Shown: positions 51,887 through 63,399, counted from the stretch's first letter. The stretch: 64,000 bases of DNA from Euglena gracilis (GCA_039621445.1 CP154956.1:2951873-3015872); one strand, 5' to 3'. Translations and numbers: made by a program. The notes: a model not told the origin generated them from the letters alone.

Positions 51887-52049
51887 TGCGGACTGCGAGG
51901 GTCTGCCAGCAGCTCCGGGACATGGCCAGCGGATTTGTTGGCTTGGCGACTGGTTCGACGGAGGACTTCACGCAGCTGGTGTGGCAGTTGATCAGCAGCC
52001 AGGCGCCCCCCCACCAGGACTGGCTACAGGGGATCCCGGAAACCACATG
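51887..52049 (+). CDS. receptor-cyclase family gene, exon 2
   Basis: The acceptor is AACGTTGAG. In phase with exon 1 it reads VRTARVCQQLRDMASGFVGL, then ATGSTEDFTQLVWQLISSQA, then PPHQDWLQGIPETT, and ends at ATG|GTCCCC. The helical, Gln/Leu/Ser-rich content fits the membrane-proximal long helix that starts a double Cache ectodomain. Two other frames are open but break the phase chain. Confidence 0.62.
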
Positions 52050-52172
52050 GTCCCCACCCATTTTTTTTTTGTGGATGGGGGGATTTCTCCCACCCACCAT
52101 AACACCCGGAGAATATTTTTTTTGGGGGGGTGGCACGCGCTTCGCTGAAGGTCAACATTTTGCATCCCCAAG

Positions 52173-52224
52173 CTCCTCCCAAACAGGTCCTCTTGAGCGG
52201 GAGGTGACCGTACCGCAGACTTCG
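52173..52224 (+). CDS. receptor-cyclase family gene, exon 3
   Basis: The acceptor is GCATCCCCAAG and the donor TCG|GTATGG. In phase it reads SSQTGPLEREVTVPQTS. It is short and would not be called alone; the support is that it links exon 2 to exon 4 with matching phases. The G/C-run repeat at 52,260-52,990 lies in the next intron. Confidence 0.5.
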
Positions 52225-53840
52225 GTATGGAGGGTGTCACGGGGTTCAGCAGGGGAGTCCCCTCCCCCTCCTGGACGGGGGGGGGTCTGGACCACCCCCC
52301 CACCTGCCAAAGGGGGTCCAGACCAGGGGGGAGTGGAAACCCAGCACCCCCCCAAAAGATCAAAATTTTCTTTCCTACGCTTTGCGCCGAATCTTTTGGC
52401 AGTTTTGATAAATTGGCAGGTGCACAAAAAGTGCCCAAAATGGTGACTCCCCGGGAGGGGGTAGGGCAGGTGGGGGTCGGACCCCCCTAAGTGGTGGGGA
52501 CATGGGAGGGACACCCCAAACTTAAGCAGTGGCGCGGTCTGGGTGACTGATTTTCGGCACAACGCAAGCACTGGAGCCAAAAAATTTTGCCCCCCCCCAA
52601 AACAGCCAAAAGTGCCCCCAGTCGGATTGCGGACTCACCCAGGGGTCCGCTGCCATCAAGCTGGGGCCAACCTGGCTCGAAGGAATTTTTGGTGCAAAGT
52701 GCCCAAATTTTTACCCAAAAGGGGGTCAAGATTGGCCAAAAATGTCATTTTTTTAGGCGCTTTTGGGATTTTACGTCCAAGTTTTGCTTGGAGAATTCCA
52801 CCCCTAGGGTTGGGCTTCTTTTGCCTGGTTTCTGGGAACCAGCCAGGTCCGACTGCCAGCTGGCCAGACCTCCCCCCCACCAGACCCCCCCCCCCCGGGG
52901 GGGGGTCCAGCCGGCACCTTTTTTTCAGCCAGCACCTTTTTCCAGAAAGGGCTGTTGGACCGGTGCTGAAGAAAATCCCTCCCAAAGCTCCCAAAGAGCG
53001 GCAAGACACTGCGCGATTTTCAATTTAAAATTGAAAAATCGCAAGTCTGCAAAAACAATTCGACATTTCCCCCAGCTTTTTTTCCCAATTATCAATTATC
53101 AATTTCAATCTGTTGTCACATGGCACATTGACAATTGCAGCAACATGATCAAGGCAAGGTGTTTTGTAATGCATTCCTTCAGTTTTTCCTGCAATTTTGG
53201 CTTTCAATTCCATTTTTGTCCGATGTTTTGTCATTCTTCTTCAGAAGAAACATAAGGGATAGCAAACACTTGCATGTGTTTGTCAGCCATTTATTTGTGG
53301 TCTCTCAGAGGGGAAGGGGGTCCGAGTTGAAAGTTGAACACAAATTGAAAGTATTTTCAGCAGAAAAGTGTACAACCCCGGGTTCTCCTGAAGGAATTTA
53401 AGTGCAAATTGCATATTTACATTGTATACTTTGAGGACCTTGTTGCATATTCTTTCAATTGACCGATTACCCAATTACCCAATTGGTCGACTGACTTGCA
53501 TGCAACCCCTCCCCCGTGATAATGTCCCGTGCCCAGCTCAACTACAGGGTATGGATTGTAAAATGAAACTTTTTTGGAATCCATCTGATCACCTCAAAAA
53601 CTCTGAGCAATACAGAAGAGATGATATTGGTCTGTTTGATACTTTCAGATGATGACCAAGGTCATTCAAGTGTTGGGCTACAAATAAATGTCCTCGGCTG
53701 ATGAATTTTCTGGGTCTTTTTGGGAAACTCCTCCAAATTGTCCAAAGTCGGTCCAGACATTCCAACTCAGTTTTCAACATGTTTGACCTTTCTGGAATCA
53801 GAACCGAGAACTAAAGTTGAGCTGATGGCAGCAGCCACAG

Positions 53841-54069
53841 CCTGGTAGAAGGTGGTCACGCGGCACGCCTGTTGGTGACTCCAACACACTGGCCTCCAGC
53901 ATACTGGACTCCGAGTACGTCCGGTCCACAGCCCAGCTGAATGCGACGGGGCAGGAGTTCCTGCAGAGTACGCTGGACCTTATGGCCCGGGCCAGGAACA
54001 CCACTGTGCAGGTGCAGGGCCTCGTGACAGCCCTGGTTGTGCCAAGGGTGGACGACAGCTGGCAGATTT
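53841..54069 (+). CDS. receptor-cyclase family gene, exon 4
   Basis: The acceptor is GCAGCCACAG and the donor ATTT|GTGAGA, the best donor in the gene. It reads PGRRWSRGTPVGDSNTLASS, then ILDSEYVRSTAQLNATGQEF, then LQSTLDLMARARNTTVQVQG. There are long amphipathic helices and three N-glycosylation sites (NAT, NTT and one nearby), as in an extracellular sensor. Other frames carry stops. 52,990-53,830 shows no further exon. Confidence 0.72.
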
Positions 54070-54708
54070 GTGAGATGTGCTGGAATTTCACACATTATGT
54101 AAGAACAATAATTATAGTCATTTGTTGCAAAAATAGCAGCAGTGGCAAACATTAAAACGCAGCATGGCTCGCAGGTGTAGCGGAATTTCGAATTGTGTTC
54201 TGTGACCATGCATTCACACCACGTCAATCTCTGCACACTTGTGCGCTCCTTTTTGCTTCTCCTTAATTTCTCTCTAATTTTCTTCTTTCTTCATTAGGCC
54301 CGGGTTCCTTGATCACTGGTTGCTTTTTCCACAAGAAAAAACTATTATTATTAGATCAGAGCCATTGCGCCCTTGACCAGGTGCAATGGTTCTCATCTAT
54401 CAAACCAATTTTTTTTAATGAAACAAAATAAATGGAATCACCCAATTTCCTATTCTCATCAATTCCTGCCCGTATATTTCCTGCACCTTTTGGAGGAGCT
54501 GCCCCCTTCCACGCATAGTCGAATCTGAGTCACAAAAGGTTTGATATGAGGTATGGTAACTTTTTTTGAGTCTCGGATAAGAAGTCACAAAAGGAAAACG
54601 GGTTCCCTTGCATGTTATCAAGACCCAAGAAAAAGCATATCATTTCCCTTTTTTTTATCCATATTGTACGTGCTGGTGACTTTTTAAAATCTGAATGATG
54701 CACTGGAG

Positions 54709-54866
54709 GGTCTTCTGCCCTGCCTCCGGCCCTCGGCCAATTCATGGCGTCGGTCATTGCCCAGTTCAGGCTGGTGGGCACAGAGCATGCTGCTGCTCAA
54801 GCAGCGGCTGGCCATCATTCTGGGACACCCAGCTGTCCCAATGTGTTCCATTACCATGGCGTGATT
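54709..54866 (+). CDS. receptor-cyclase family gene, exon 5
   Basis: The acceptor is GCACTGGAG and the donor ATT|GTATGG. In phase it reads SSALPPALGQFMASVIAQFR, then LVGTEHAAAQAAAGHHSGTP, then SCPNVFHYHGVI. The GQFMASVIAQFRL helix and the following Ala-rich loop fit a sensor ectodomain. A second possible donor five bases later breaks the phase to exon 6. Confidence 0.68.
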
Positions 54867-55156
54867 GTATGGTAATGTAAGTGAGGTTAAGTAACTCAGG
54901 CCACCGTCTCCTTTGGGATTGATGGGAGATGTGTGGGTGAGCCCATCATTGGAACCTGCTTTTTAAGTTTTTTTTTTTAATGTAAAAAAGTGCATTCTAA
55001 GATCTAGATGCCTTTTCACTGTTTAGAATTTATTTTTTCACTGACAAAATTTTGCTGGCGGCAGCTTTCATTGAAATCGTAACTAGTAATTTTCACAAGC
55101 ATTGTTTTTTTACCGAGCAACAAACATTTTGATGCTGATATCTATTAGCCTTGCAG

Positions 55157-55253
55157 TCTGAGCACTGGCATGAGGAGGACTATGCCTCCCGGCTGCGAAC
55201 AGAGTCCGCAGCACGGGTCCAAACAATTTTCAGTGGCATGATACAGGCCCAAG
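55157..55253 (+). CDS. receptor-cyclase family gene, exon 6
   Basis: The acceptor is TTAGCCTTGCAG. It is phase 0 from exon 5 and reads SEHWHEEDYASRLRTESAAR then VQTIFSGMIQAQ, ending CAAG|GTCCCT if it is to join exon 7. The frame stays open to 55,302, so a donor at 55,297 (GTACTG) is the alternative. 55,300-57,100 contains a C/G-run repeat at 55,970-56,360 and a doubtful 129-codon frame at 56,652. Confidence 0.68.
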
Positions 55254-57100
55254 GTCCCTTTTACCATCGCCCCCATTATTGGAATGCAAATACCTGGTAC
55301 TGAAGGGCAGGGAGAAAGGGATTCATTTTTTTTTGCTTTGTTTTGCATAGACAGGGTAATGGATATGCACAGCTTCGCCCACAATTACCATTCACCACAT
55401 TTTCCACAAACTTCTCGCAATTTTTCCAATTTCTGTTTTTGTTTTTTTTTTGATTTTTCTGAGATGGCTCAGGAGTAGTTCGGTGGCAGGTTTGCATGCG
55501 ATTTTGCTCGTTGAGTCTGTGTAACAAGTTGGAGGCTGTTCTCGACCCAAAGAAACCAAGGAGTTATCCTATGCGTCAGACCTGTTCAAAAGAAAATGAA
55601 GAGAGTTTGCTTGACACTGTCCCATTGCTTCCAGTTACACGTTCAGGGAGCTCTTAATAAGCATCTGGGGTTGCTAGGGTTTTCCCCTGAAAATCCGAAA
55701 TCAATTCCTACGCAATCTTCTGCAGTTTTTAAACAATTCTTCAAAGGCCTCCATTGTCAAACCTCCCCTTGCAGTCCAACAAGCCCGGGGTTGGTGCTTA
55801 CACAAAAAGAAAGGAATAGTGAAGCACTTCCAAAAAAAAAAACAGCACAAAGTTCGCACTTGAGTTCGAGGAACCAAAATTGAAAAATTTCCAGGAGTGA
55901 AACCTTTTTCAGTGATGCGAAGTGCCGAAAGCAACTGCACCATACATCTCTTTAAGGTTTTGCAGACTCCCCCCGGGGGGGGGGGGGGGGGCTGCTGCAG
56001 CCTGCCCCGATTTTGGACCAGCCTGGCTGCAGCAGCACCCCCCAGCCATTTTTTGGAGGGTCGAACCAAAGTTTTTGCTGCAAAGCGCCAACATTTTTGA
56101 AAAAAGTGTTCAAAAATGGCCAAAAAATGTTCTTTTTTTGGGGTGTTTTGGACTTTTTTGGAGGGTGTTGTCAGATGCTCATTCTTTCCAAAACTGTGCT
56201 TCGCAGGTCATTTTTTTTAGGCAATTGTCTGATTTCGGCCCAGCCCAGTCCAGCCCAGGTCCAGCCGGGGTCCAGCCACCCCCGGGTGGGGGGGGGGCAG
56301 CTAGCCAGCTACCCAAATTTCCAGCCAGCCCAATTTTCTAACCCTAGCCCAGCCCCCTGGGGCCCTTAAAGAGATGTATGGAATTGGATGGGAGAAGCAC
56401 GATCACGTCACGTGCGAACACGGCCGCTGGAGCTGTGCCGAGCCACTCCATGCCAAGCCATGTGGAGGTGTGTCATGTAAAATTAGAAATGCCGATGCCC
56501 ATCTTTTTTTTGTCACACAAAAACGATGAAAATTATGACATTTGAGGATATTTTGGGTTTTTTTTGGATTTTTTAGGGTTTTGCTTGGTCGACCCGGGTC
56601 TTTCTTGGGGGGGCTACCACTTGACCCCTGGGGAAGTCCAGTGCTCTTCCTATGAAGTTTATGCCAGCTTGGAAAAATCCTCCCATCGAATGTGGCGTCC
56701 CTTTTTTGAAGGGGCACCTCGTGAGTGAGCGTATTACTGCACTCCAAAGGCAAGCCCGACTCTACAATTTGGCTCAGTGGGCCCCCGTCATAGGTGGATG
56801 CACCCCCCTCCCCGAGGCCTTCCTTCGCGGCCTGGCTCCGGCTGCTACTCACAATCCATTGGGTTCAGGTGTTCCCTTTGGGGTTCGGGTAAACACCCAA
56901 ATAAGTTTGCCGGCCGAAAAGATCGGTTCAAATGATTTTGCTGCTCCCCCTTCACAAGGAACTATGTGGAAAATGATGCATCTTTTTTTTGCAATATGCA
57001 CAAAAAATCATCTGAAGTGCCATAATGTTTTAGATGAATAGGAGCATTAAAATATGTTACAAATATTAATGAACGGCATATGACAACAAGTTTCCTTTAG

Positions 57101-57390
57101 GAAACGTGGTCGATCGGTCCATCAATGATTTTGAGTACTGCCCAAATAACTTTGTAGGAGGGCAAAGTTTAGGGGGCAAAGCTATTGGGGGAGGGGTTTA
57201 CAGCTGGTGCAACCGAGCAGCCCTGTCCCAGAACCTTGGGTGGGCCACTGGAAGTGGGCTGATGAACCTGAGCGTGGGGGCTAACCAACCGATGAACGAC
57301 GCAAGCTGCACCCTTATGGGGATGCTGTGCATGGCAAGTGCGGAGATGCAACAGGGCATCTACATCGACCAGCTCAGGCTGCCAACTTGA
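57101..57390 (+). CDS. receptor-cyclase family gene, exon 7
   Basis: The acceptor is TTTCCTTTAG. In phase after exon 6 it reads GNVVDRSINDFEYCPNNFVG, then GKAIGGGVYSWCNRAALSQN, then LGWATGSGLMNLSVGANQPM, then NDASCTLMGMLCMASAEMQQ, to a TGA at 57,388. The true end may be the donor A|GTGCGG near 57,338, where the match to the minus-strand fragment at 14.9-15.05 kb fades. Four Cys suggest disulfides outside the cell. Confidence 0.7.
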
Positions 57391-57900
57391 AGCCAATCAT
57401 GGGATGATTTCTGGGTGGATGGCATATGTCTCGTTCAAAACTCACTGGCAAAACAGAGCAACAGCACCAAACATATAAATACAAGTGAGCTCTTATCGTG
57501 AAAAGCAGAGCCATTGCAGGCAAAAATGATGAAATGGTCTTTTTGTCGCTTTAAATGAACAAATGGGGTGATGGAGGCCACGTGTGTAGCACCCCCCCCC
57601 CCCAATTAATACCCTCGGTTGCTTTTGGGTCCTTTGCTGAAACAAATCAGGATTTCACAATGAAAAATGTGCCTCAATTTTTGCATGTGAGAAATTGGTC
57701 AAATCAAAAATGCCAAAAATTCTCTTGTGATCCCCCCCCCCCCACAGTTTTATCCAGGTCCATCTGAATTTTCACAAAAATAAGTGGGAAACCTTTTTTG
57801 GGGGGGTCTCTTAATTTTTGGGTGTCAATTCTTTCATTCCAGACGGGATGCTTATTGAATTCATGAAGTGGTTTGATTGCTGACATACCCCCCCCCCCAG

Positions 57901-58067
57901 AAGCCGTCCGTTGCAACCCCCGCTGCCCCGGGTACCGCCAGCGGGGGCAATAGTTTCTGCGACGTCACCGGTGTGGCGTACGCGCTGTACAAGCGGCCGG
58001 GGCCGGCGTCGGACGCCGTGGTGTTCTACCAGTGGGCCCCCTACCAGGCCGCCCCTGCTGGGTCCGT
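57901..58067 (+). CDS. receptor-cyclase family gene, downstream exon
   Basis: After a C run ending CCCAG the frame reads KPSVATPAAPGTASGGNSFC, then DVTGVAYALYKRPGPASDAV, then VFYQWAPYQAAPAG, to a donor GG|GTCCGT. YALYKR and VFYQWAPYQ are the kind of strand-rich text found in Cache folds. Its phase joins a possible exon at 58,260. The link back to exon 7 is not resolved. Confidence 0.62.
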
Positions 58068-58259
58068 TCGTTCGCCTCGTGGTCGGCGGCCGCGCCGCCT
58101 TCCTTTTCAATGGACATGAGTGCCGCCATTTTGCGGAAGAAATTGATTTTTAACATGTTTTTTCACATTTTTTCCCATTTTGTTGCACAATTTTTACCGC
58201 ATTTTTTTGCACATTTCTTTTTCATTTTTTTGCACATTTTTGCATTTTTTTTCCCACAG

Positions 58260-58313
58260 GGACATTGGGATTCCGGCTGCCGGTTTCCTTGCTAGAAAGC
58301 CCGGGAAACGTCT
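58260..58313 (+). CDS. candidate small exon after 58,067
   Basis: TTTTTTTCCCACAG is a strong acceptor. In phase with the exon ending 58,067 it reads DIGIPAAGFLARKPGK and could use AAAC|GTCTGG as a donor. Another frame (TLGFRLPVSLLESPGNVWGG) is open to 58,489. The choice is open. Confidence 0.38.
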
Positions 58314-58802
58314 GGGGTGGCTTCCCATCTTGCCTCCGCCCTGCCACATTCCCCCTCCATTTGCCGCAAGTGGGGGGCTCGGCTGGGTTATTCACCGCCT
58401 CCACAGGCGCAAGGGGGGCTTGTAGCGGCCCCCCCAACGGTGCCTGGGCACCAAGGCAAGGGCTGGCAATTGCGACCTCTTCCTCGTAATTGCAGCCCTG
58501 CCTGCCTCCACCACCGAACCAACCCTCCCCCCGGCACCCCCGTGACCACCAAACGGTGGCAAAGATGATAGGTGAATGGCTTAGGTTTTAGGGTTTTAAT
58601 GGGTTGGGTGTTTAATGGTCAGTTAATAGTCCCGAAAATGATGGAACTCGAGAAAGGTTGTGGCGGCAAACACTGCAAATCACATACTGACAAAAACATC
58701 TTGAAAAGGTCCCCCTTTGGTCCACCAATTGTATTGACACCTTGTGTTCCTTTCTTCGCTGAGAACTGCAGTCCCTGAAACCAATTTATGTGTTTTGGCA
58801 AG

Positions 58803-58979
58803 GCCATTGGAGAAGCATTCCATTTGGCCCAGCAAGCTCTCGACGCCTCCGACGCCAACTTCACAGCGTGGAAGCAATCGTGCTTGGCCGGCTCCAATTC
58901 TACACTAATGAACATCACATGTGCAGAGGGGACAGAGAGCGTCTACCCGAGCTGCAATGGAACTTGTGGTTTTGCTCAG
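58803..58979 (+). CDS. receptor-cyclase family gene, glycosylated Cys-rich exon
   Basis: GTTTTGGCAAG precedes AIGEAFHLAQQALDASDANF, then TAWKQSCLAGSNSTLMNITC, then AEGTESVYPSCNGTCGFAQ, phase 0 at both ends, donor GTGGCT. Four Cys and NFT, NST, NIT and NGT sites mark an extracellular region. It is probably an insertion loop of the Cache ectodomain, since the next exon carries the Cache signature. Confidence 0.68.
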
Positions 58980-59553
58980 GTGGCTCTCCTCTGTACGGAC
59001 CACAGTATGGACAAGAATTGCGGGAAACAAAAATTGCAGGAGCAATTTGAACAGTTGTGAAAAATTTCTACCTCTTCCCGGGAGACGGCGTCCGCCAGCG
59101 AGAAGAGAAACAAAAGTAGCTTTCCAAGTGGGCCCAGGTCGCAAGGGTTTTCACCCCATCCATGCCAAAATACCAAAAGAAATCCCAATTGTACCCTGGG
59201 GGATGCAAGGATCCAGTTTGCTACTTCCCAAAAAGTTTCACTTCTGTCTGGCCCCAACGCGATTTCAAAACAAAAAACTTGCGAACAGCAAGCACAAATG
59301 AAAAAAAAAAGGACGACGGGCCCAATCAGAACCATCCGGTGCATGAATGTCAATGCTGGTAGGTTCCTTTTCATTCAAAAAGAAAACACGAGGAACAGTA
59401 TGGGAGTTCATTTCTAAAAAAATTAACACAAAAGTCGCATTCTCCAGAAAGTGACACCTTCCCATTTTGTTTATTATAATCAAAGTCCCAAGGTAGTGGT
59501 TGGGGGGCAGACCTTCAACGTTTATGAGTGGCAAATTCATATCAAATTGTAAG

Positions 59554-59658
59554 CAGGGCATGCCTGTCACCGACCCCCGATGCCGGGCATGGTACACTGT
59601 CCATTGGGGTGCCCAGACTGCCAAGACCAGGGAACGCGAAGAACAGCCTGGAACTGAG
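59554..59658 (+). CDS. receptor-cyclase family gene, Cache signature exon
   Basis: It reads QGMPVTDPRCRAWYTVHWGA then QTAKTREREEQPGTE and ends ACTGAG|GTTTTT. DPRxRxWY followed by two or three residues and Ala is the hallmark strand-turn of double Cache domains (DPR.RPWY..A), which bind small ligands outside the membrane. Phase 0 on both sides chains it to 58,979 and 59,856. Confidence 0.75.
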
Positions 59659-59855
59659 GTTTTTGTGCAATTTCACCATTGCTTTTGAAACTCCCCCTTC
59701 TGATAGCCTCTCCCTTTGTTCTCTATGTGTTCTTTGAACTTGTGTCTGCACCCTTGCAATGTCGGGTGTGTGAGGTGTTGTGGTTTGTATTTACATTGAA
59801 ATGCCTGCGTGTGCCTTGCTATTCCCCACCAACTCGTTCCCTGCGGTGGACGCAG

Positions 59856-60018
59856 ATGAGTACGGTGTACATTGATGCCTTAAAACTGGTCCCGACCGTC
59901 ACGCTCTCTTACCCCATCCTCTCTTCCCATGCCGGCAGCTCGCCAATATGGCGAATGGGATTCCAAATCCACAACATCCTTGGCTACCCGGACCCCCACC
60001 CTGACCCTGGTTTGTGCC
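59856..60018 (+). CDS. receptor-cyclase family gene, Cache continuation exon
   Basis: The acceptor is GGTGGACGCAG and the donor CC|GTATGTG, near consensus. It reads MSTVYIDALKLVPTVTLSYP, then ILSSHAGSSPIWRMGFQIHN, then ILGYPDPHPDPGLC. After DPR.R.WY, Cache domains continue with W..vY.DA....vvTlS.Pv, which matches YIDA and VTLSYP at the right distance. No transmembrane or cyclase exon was found between here and 64,000, so the cytoplasmic part should lie beyond the window. Confidence 0.74.
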
Positions 60019-60237
60019 GTATGTGTTCCCTCCTGTAGAGTCACTTAACACCTTTGCGACCCTCCTTGTGCTCCTCCACAAGGCCCATTTCTTTTTATCC
60101 CAACCAATAATAGTATCAGTCCCCAAATCCACGGTTCCCAACCTTCTTTTGGTAGCTGAATTTTGAAGGTTTGGACAGCTGTATTATTTCTTACACCCAT
60201 CTTTTTTCACATATGGCACAAAGTGGGGCCCCCATAC

Positions 60238-60325
60238 CTAGGGTATGGGGGGGTATGGGGGGGTATGGGGGGTATGGGGGGTATGGGGGGGTATGGGGGG
60301 GTATGGGGGGGTATGGGGGCCCCAT
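60238..60325. repeat. (GGGGGGTAT)n minisatellite
   Basis: Nine or so units of GGTATGGGGG flanked by an inverted CATGGCACAAAATGGGGCCCCCATAC pair (TGGCACAAAGTGGGGCCCCCATAC at the left). Confidence 0.93.
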
Positions 60326-61199
60326 TTTGTGCCATGACTCTCTTTTTTTTGGTGTGCAACGATGTCTGTTTCGCAAATAATGAAACAGAAGCAAATTTGG
60401 AAGTATGGGAAAAAGACAGAAAAACAGATGAAAGATGGTGGAAAAATCTCAATTGAAAGATGTGTATGCTCATTCGTTAGGTTCAGGGATTCTTTCAAAT
60501 CATGAACCAGCACAATTTTGGAGATTTTCCAAAACCACAAATTATCATGCCGAATGATCAAACGACCCAAACAACCACAAGCAATTATGAATGAGATTCT
60601 CTCCTATTTATGAACGTGTTCAGAGGGCTTTCTTGTGAGTATTAAGTTTCCCCAAACGGAAAACAAACACGGTGAAGAGGAATTGCTCTCAGCTTTGCCC
60701 TTTGATCTCTGCCATCCTCTCTCATTTTTGCCAAAAGAAGCCCAAATGGCTAAAACAATGCCAAAATCAAATTGAGTTTCACCAGGCAACAGCATCACCT
60801 TTCAGAGAAAATGAGTTTTTTTTTACGAAATCCCACAAAATGGTGTAGGTTTCACAAAAAAACAAAAAACTGGCGCCTTTTTGGTAGCACAAATAAAAAC
60901 CTTTAATATTTGTCCAACGTATATTTTTTTCTGAAAAAATTTCACTGCCGTAAATTCTTACTGTTCAGAATTCCTCTATGGGTATGAATTAAGATTTATT
61001 GAGCTTCCCATGGCTTTGATCCAGTGTTCATGAATTTTGAATGCTTTTTTTGGATGTGCATTTCTTATTACTGAATAAGAGAAGGTTGGTGCCTGCCCAG
61101 GTAGCACACAAAAGGGCCCAAATTGGGCGAAAAAATGCCGAAAATGGCCTGAAATGAAAGCAAATGGCCAAAAGTGTTCGGAAGAAGTTTAAAACAACC

Positions 61200-61430
61200 C
61201 CAATAAGATGCGGAAAATGAGCAAAAAATATGTGGAAAATATGCGGGAACAGGCAAAATATGCTGCGGGAAAATCTGGAAAACCCTCAGAATATGCGCTA
61301 AGTATGCGCAAAATATGCAAAATATGCACTTTTTGGCCCCAAAAAGGGGAAATATGCGCTGAAATATACAGATTATGCGAAAAATATGTGCTCTGCATAT
61401 TTCCCCCCTGTTAAATAAGAATCAAATAAA
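61200..61430. repeat. ATATGCGC-rich repeat
   Basis: Words such as AAAATATGCG, AATATGCGCT and AATATGTG repeat about 12 times and end GCATATTTCCCCCCTGTTAAATAA. A related block at 63,880-63,990 ends GCATATTTCCCCCTGTATTTAA. Between, 61,430-61,600 is TTGAATATA microsatellite. Confidence 0.82.
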
Positions 61431-61919
61431 AAATAACATTTTTTTATTTAAATAATAAATAATATAAATAAAAAATATTTATATTGAATATTGAATATAT
61501 TGAATATATTGAATATATTGAATTATATTGAATATATTGAAAAAATATTAACAATTGAATCAACATAAACAAAGTAAAATAATTAAATAATATAAGAAAA
61601 CAGATGGTACTTTGGACAAGCTTTGCACGCAAGTCAACGAGATGGAAATCAGACGGACAAGGATTCAGCTGCCTCCATTTAGGAACCCATTTCATCCAAA
61701 ATCCACCCGATTAACAAAAGTCACCGAAAGTCATTACCTGAATGGCTTCAGTTGTTCACAAAAAATGTGTGCAACAGAATTTTTTCCATTTTAGGCCATT
61801 TTTGGCCATTTCAGGCCTTTTTAGGCCATTTTAGCTGTAGGTTTTGCACACGTTATGATACAGTTTTCGGCACAAAACTGATGCAAAATTATGATTCTCA
61901 GAACCAGGTTTTGAATAGT

Positions 61920-63399
61920 GCTGAGCTCTTAATGGGACTTGCACGTGATGGAAGGCCGAAAAGACCAGCATTGTAAATTTCACGTAATTTATGATGTACA
62001 AATGACTCACGTGCAATTTACGGTAACTTTCAGTGATTTTACAGTAATTTCTGAAATGGTGACAGCTCAGAACCCACCCCCCCATACCCCCATTCCCCTT
62101 TTCTTTGATTTTTTCGGCTGTTTTGACCTGGATATGACCCAAAGTCCTGGGTTTCGTGGTGCTTGGGGGGGGGGGTCGAAAAACCCCCATTTTCGGCCCG
62201 AAAACAGTTTTTCTGGATCCGGGAGGTCCAAAAAAAAAACATCGTTTCGGACAAAAATTTTCCCCATTTTTTTTTCGACTTTTTCGACCCAAAATGGCCG
62301 AAAACGGCTTAGTCACAGGCCAAAACTGTACAAAACGGCCAAAATCGGCCGAAAAATGGCCGTAACTCGGGCTAGTTGGGGAGCTGCGGGGAAATCAAAA
62401 AATTGTTAGACAGGGCATTTTAAGGACTTCAATTTAGGTCTCGGACATTTCCTTTGATTCCCCACAATTTTTGAGAAATTTTAGAAAAATTGATTTTTTG
62501 ACCCCAAACAGGGCCGAAAACGGCTGAGTCTCAAGCCTGCCGCGCTGTTTTGGGCCGTAAATCGGCCATATTTCGGGCTAGACGGGGAGTTGCAGGGAAA
62601 TCAAAACACCGCTAGATAGGGCGTTGTAAGGGCTTCAATTTGGCTGCTTCAATTTGGTTCAATTGATTTTGCTTCATTTCCGAGATATTTTGGAAACATC
62701 GATTTTTTGACCCCGAAAACAGCCCAAAATGGCCCCTGAAATGGGCCGAAAATGGCCGAAAAATGGCCGTAACTCGGGCTACATGAAGAGTTGGGGGAAA
62801 GGTAAAGCATGGTTGGATAAGGCATTCCAAGGGCTTCATTTTTGCTCTCAGGACATTCGCTTTGATTTTGCTTCCTTGTCGAGATATTTTGGAAACCTGA
62901 TTTTTTTTGCCCAAAAAAACGGCCCCCAAATGGCTGTTTTGGGCCACAAAAGCGCGCTGGGACACGGGCCAGGCGTGTTGGTGGCCAAAACGGCGAATGG
63001 GAGGTGACAGAGGGCCTCCAGGAGCACATTTCGTCAGACCGACATTTCCGGAAATAATGTACGTTTTCTCGAGATAATTTCGAAAAATGGATTTTTTTGA
63101 CCGATTTTTGGACCCCGGCGAAATGGCAGAGTCGGAGGGGGGGGCGGGCCAATCCTACCCAGTTTGGACCCCTTAGCAGGTGAATACCTCGGGTCTGGCT
63201 GGGAGTCGGGGGTCAAACGGAGGTGATTCGGAAAATAGAGATCCGGTCGCTTCCGACTGAAAAAAATTCCGGGAACCGAGCCTGGGTCATGGTGATAATC
63301 CGCGGTTTTCACGGTCTACCCAGGGGGGGAGCGGGGTTGGACCTCCCCTTTTGCTTAGGGGTAGGCTTCGCTCTTACTCTAAAGAGACATGAACTCAGC
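61920..63399 (+). mobile_element. repeat A, copy 3 (1.48 kb)
   Basis: It starts CCAGGTTTTGAATAGTGCTGAGCTCTTAATGGGAC and ends with a decayed CATGAACTCAGC. It has one 163 bp-type unit (62,110-62,290) and the CGGGCT..GGGGAGTTG and GATAATCCGCGG blocks in the same order as copy 2. Non-coding. Confidence 0.8.

Noticed and set aside
56652-57041. 129-codon frame on plus
   Set aside because: It lies between exons 6 and 7 of the receptor model, has no matching splice sites, and ends in the word shared with 29.7 kb, so it may be element-derived; not called as a gene.
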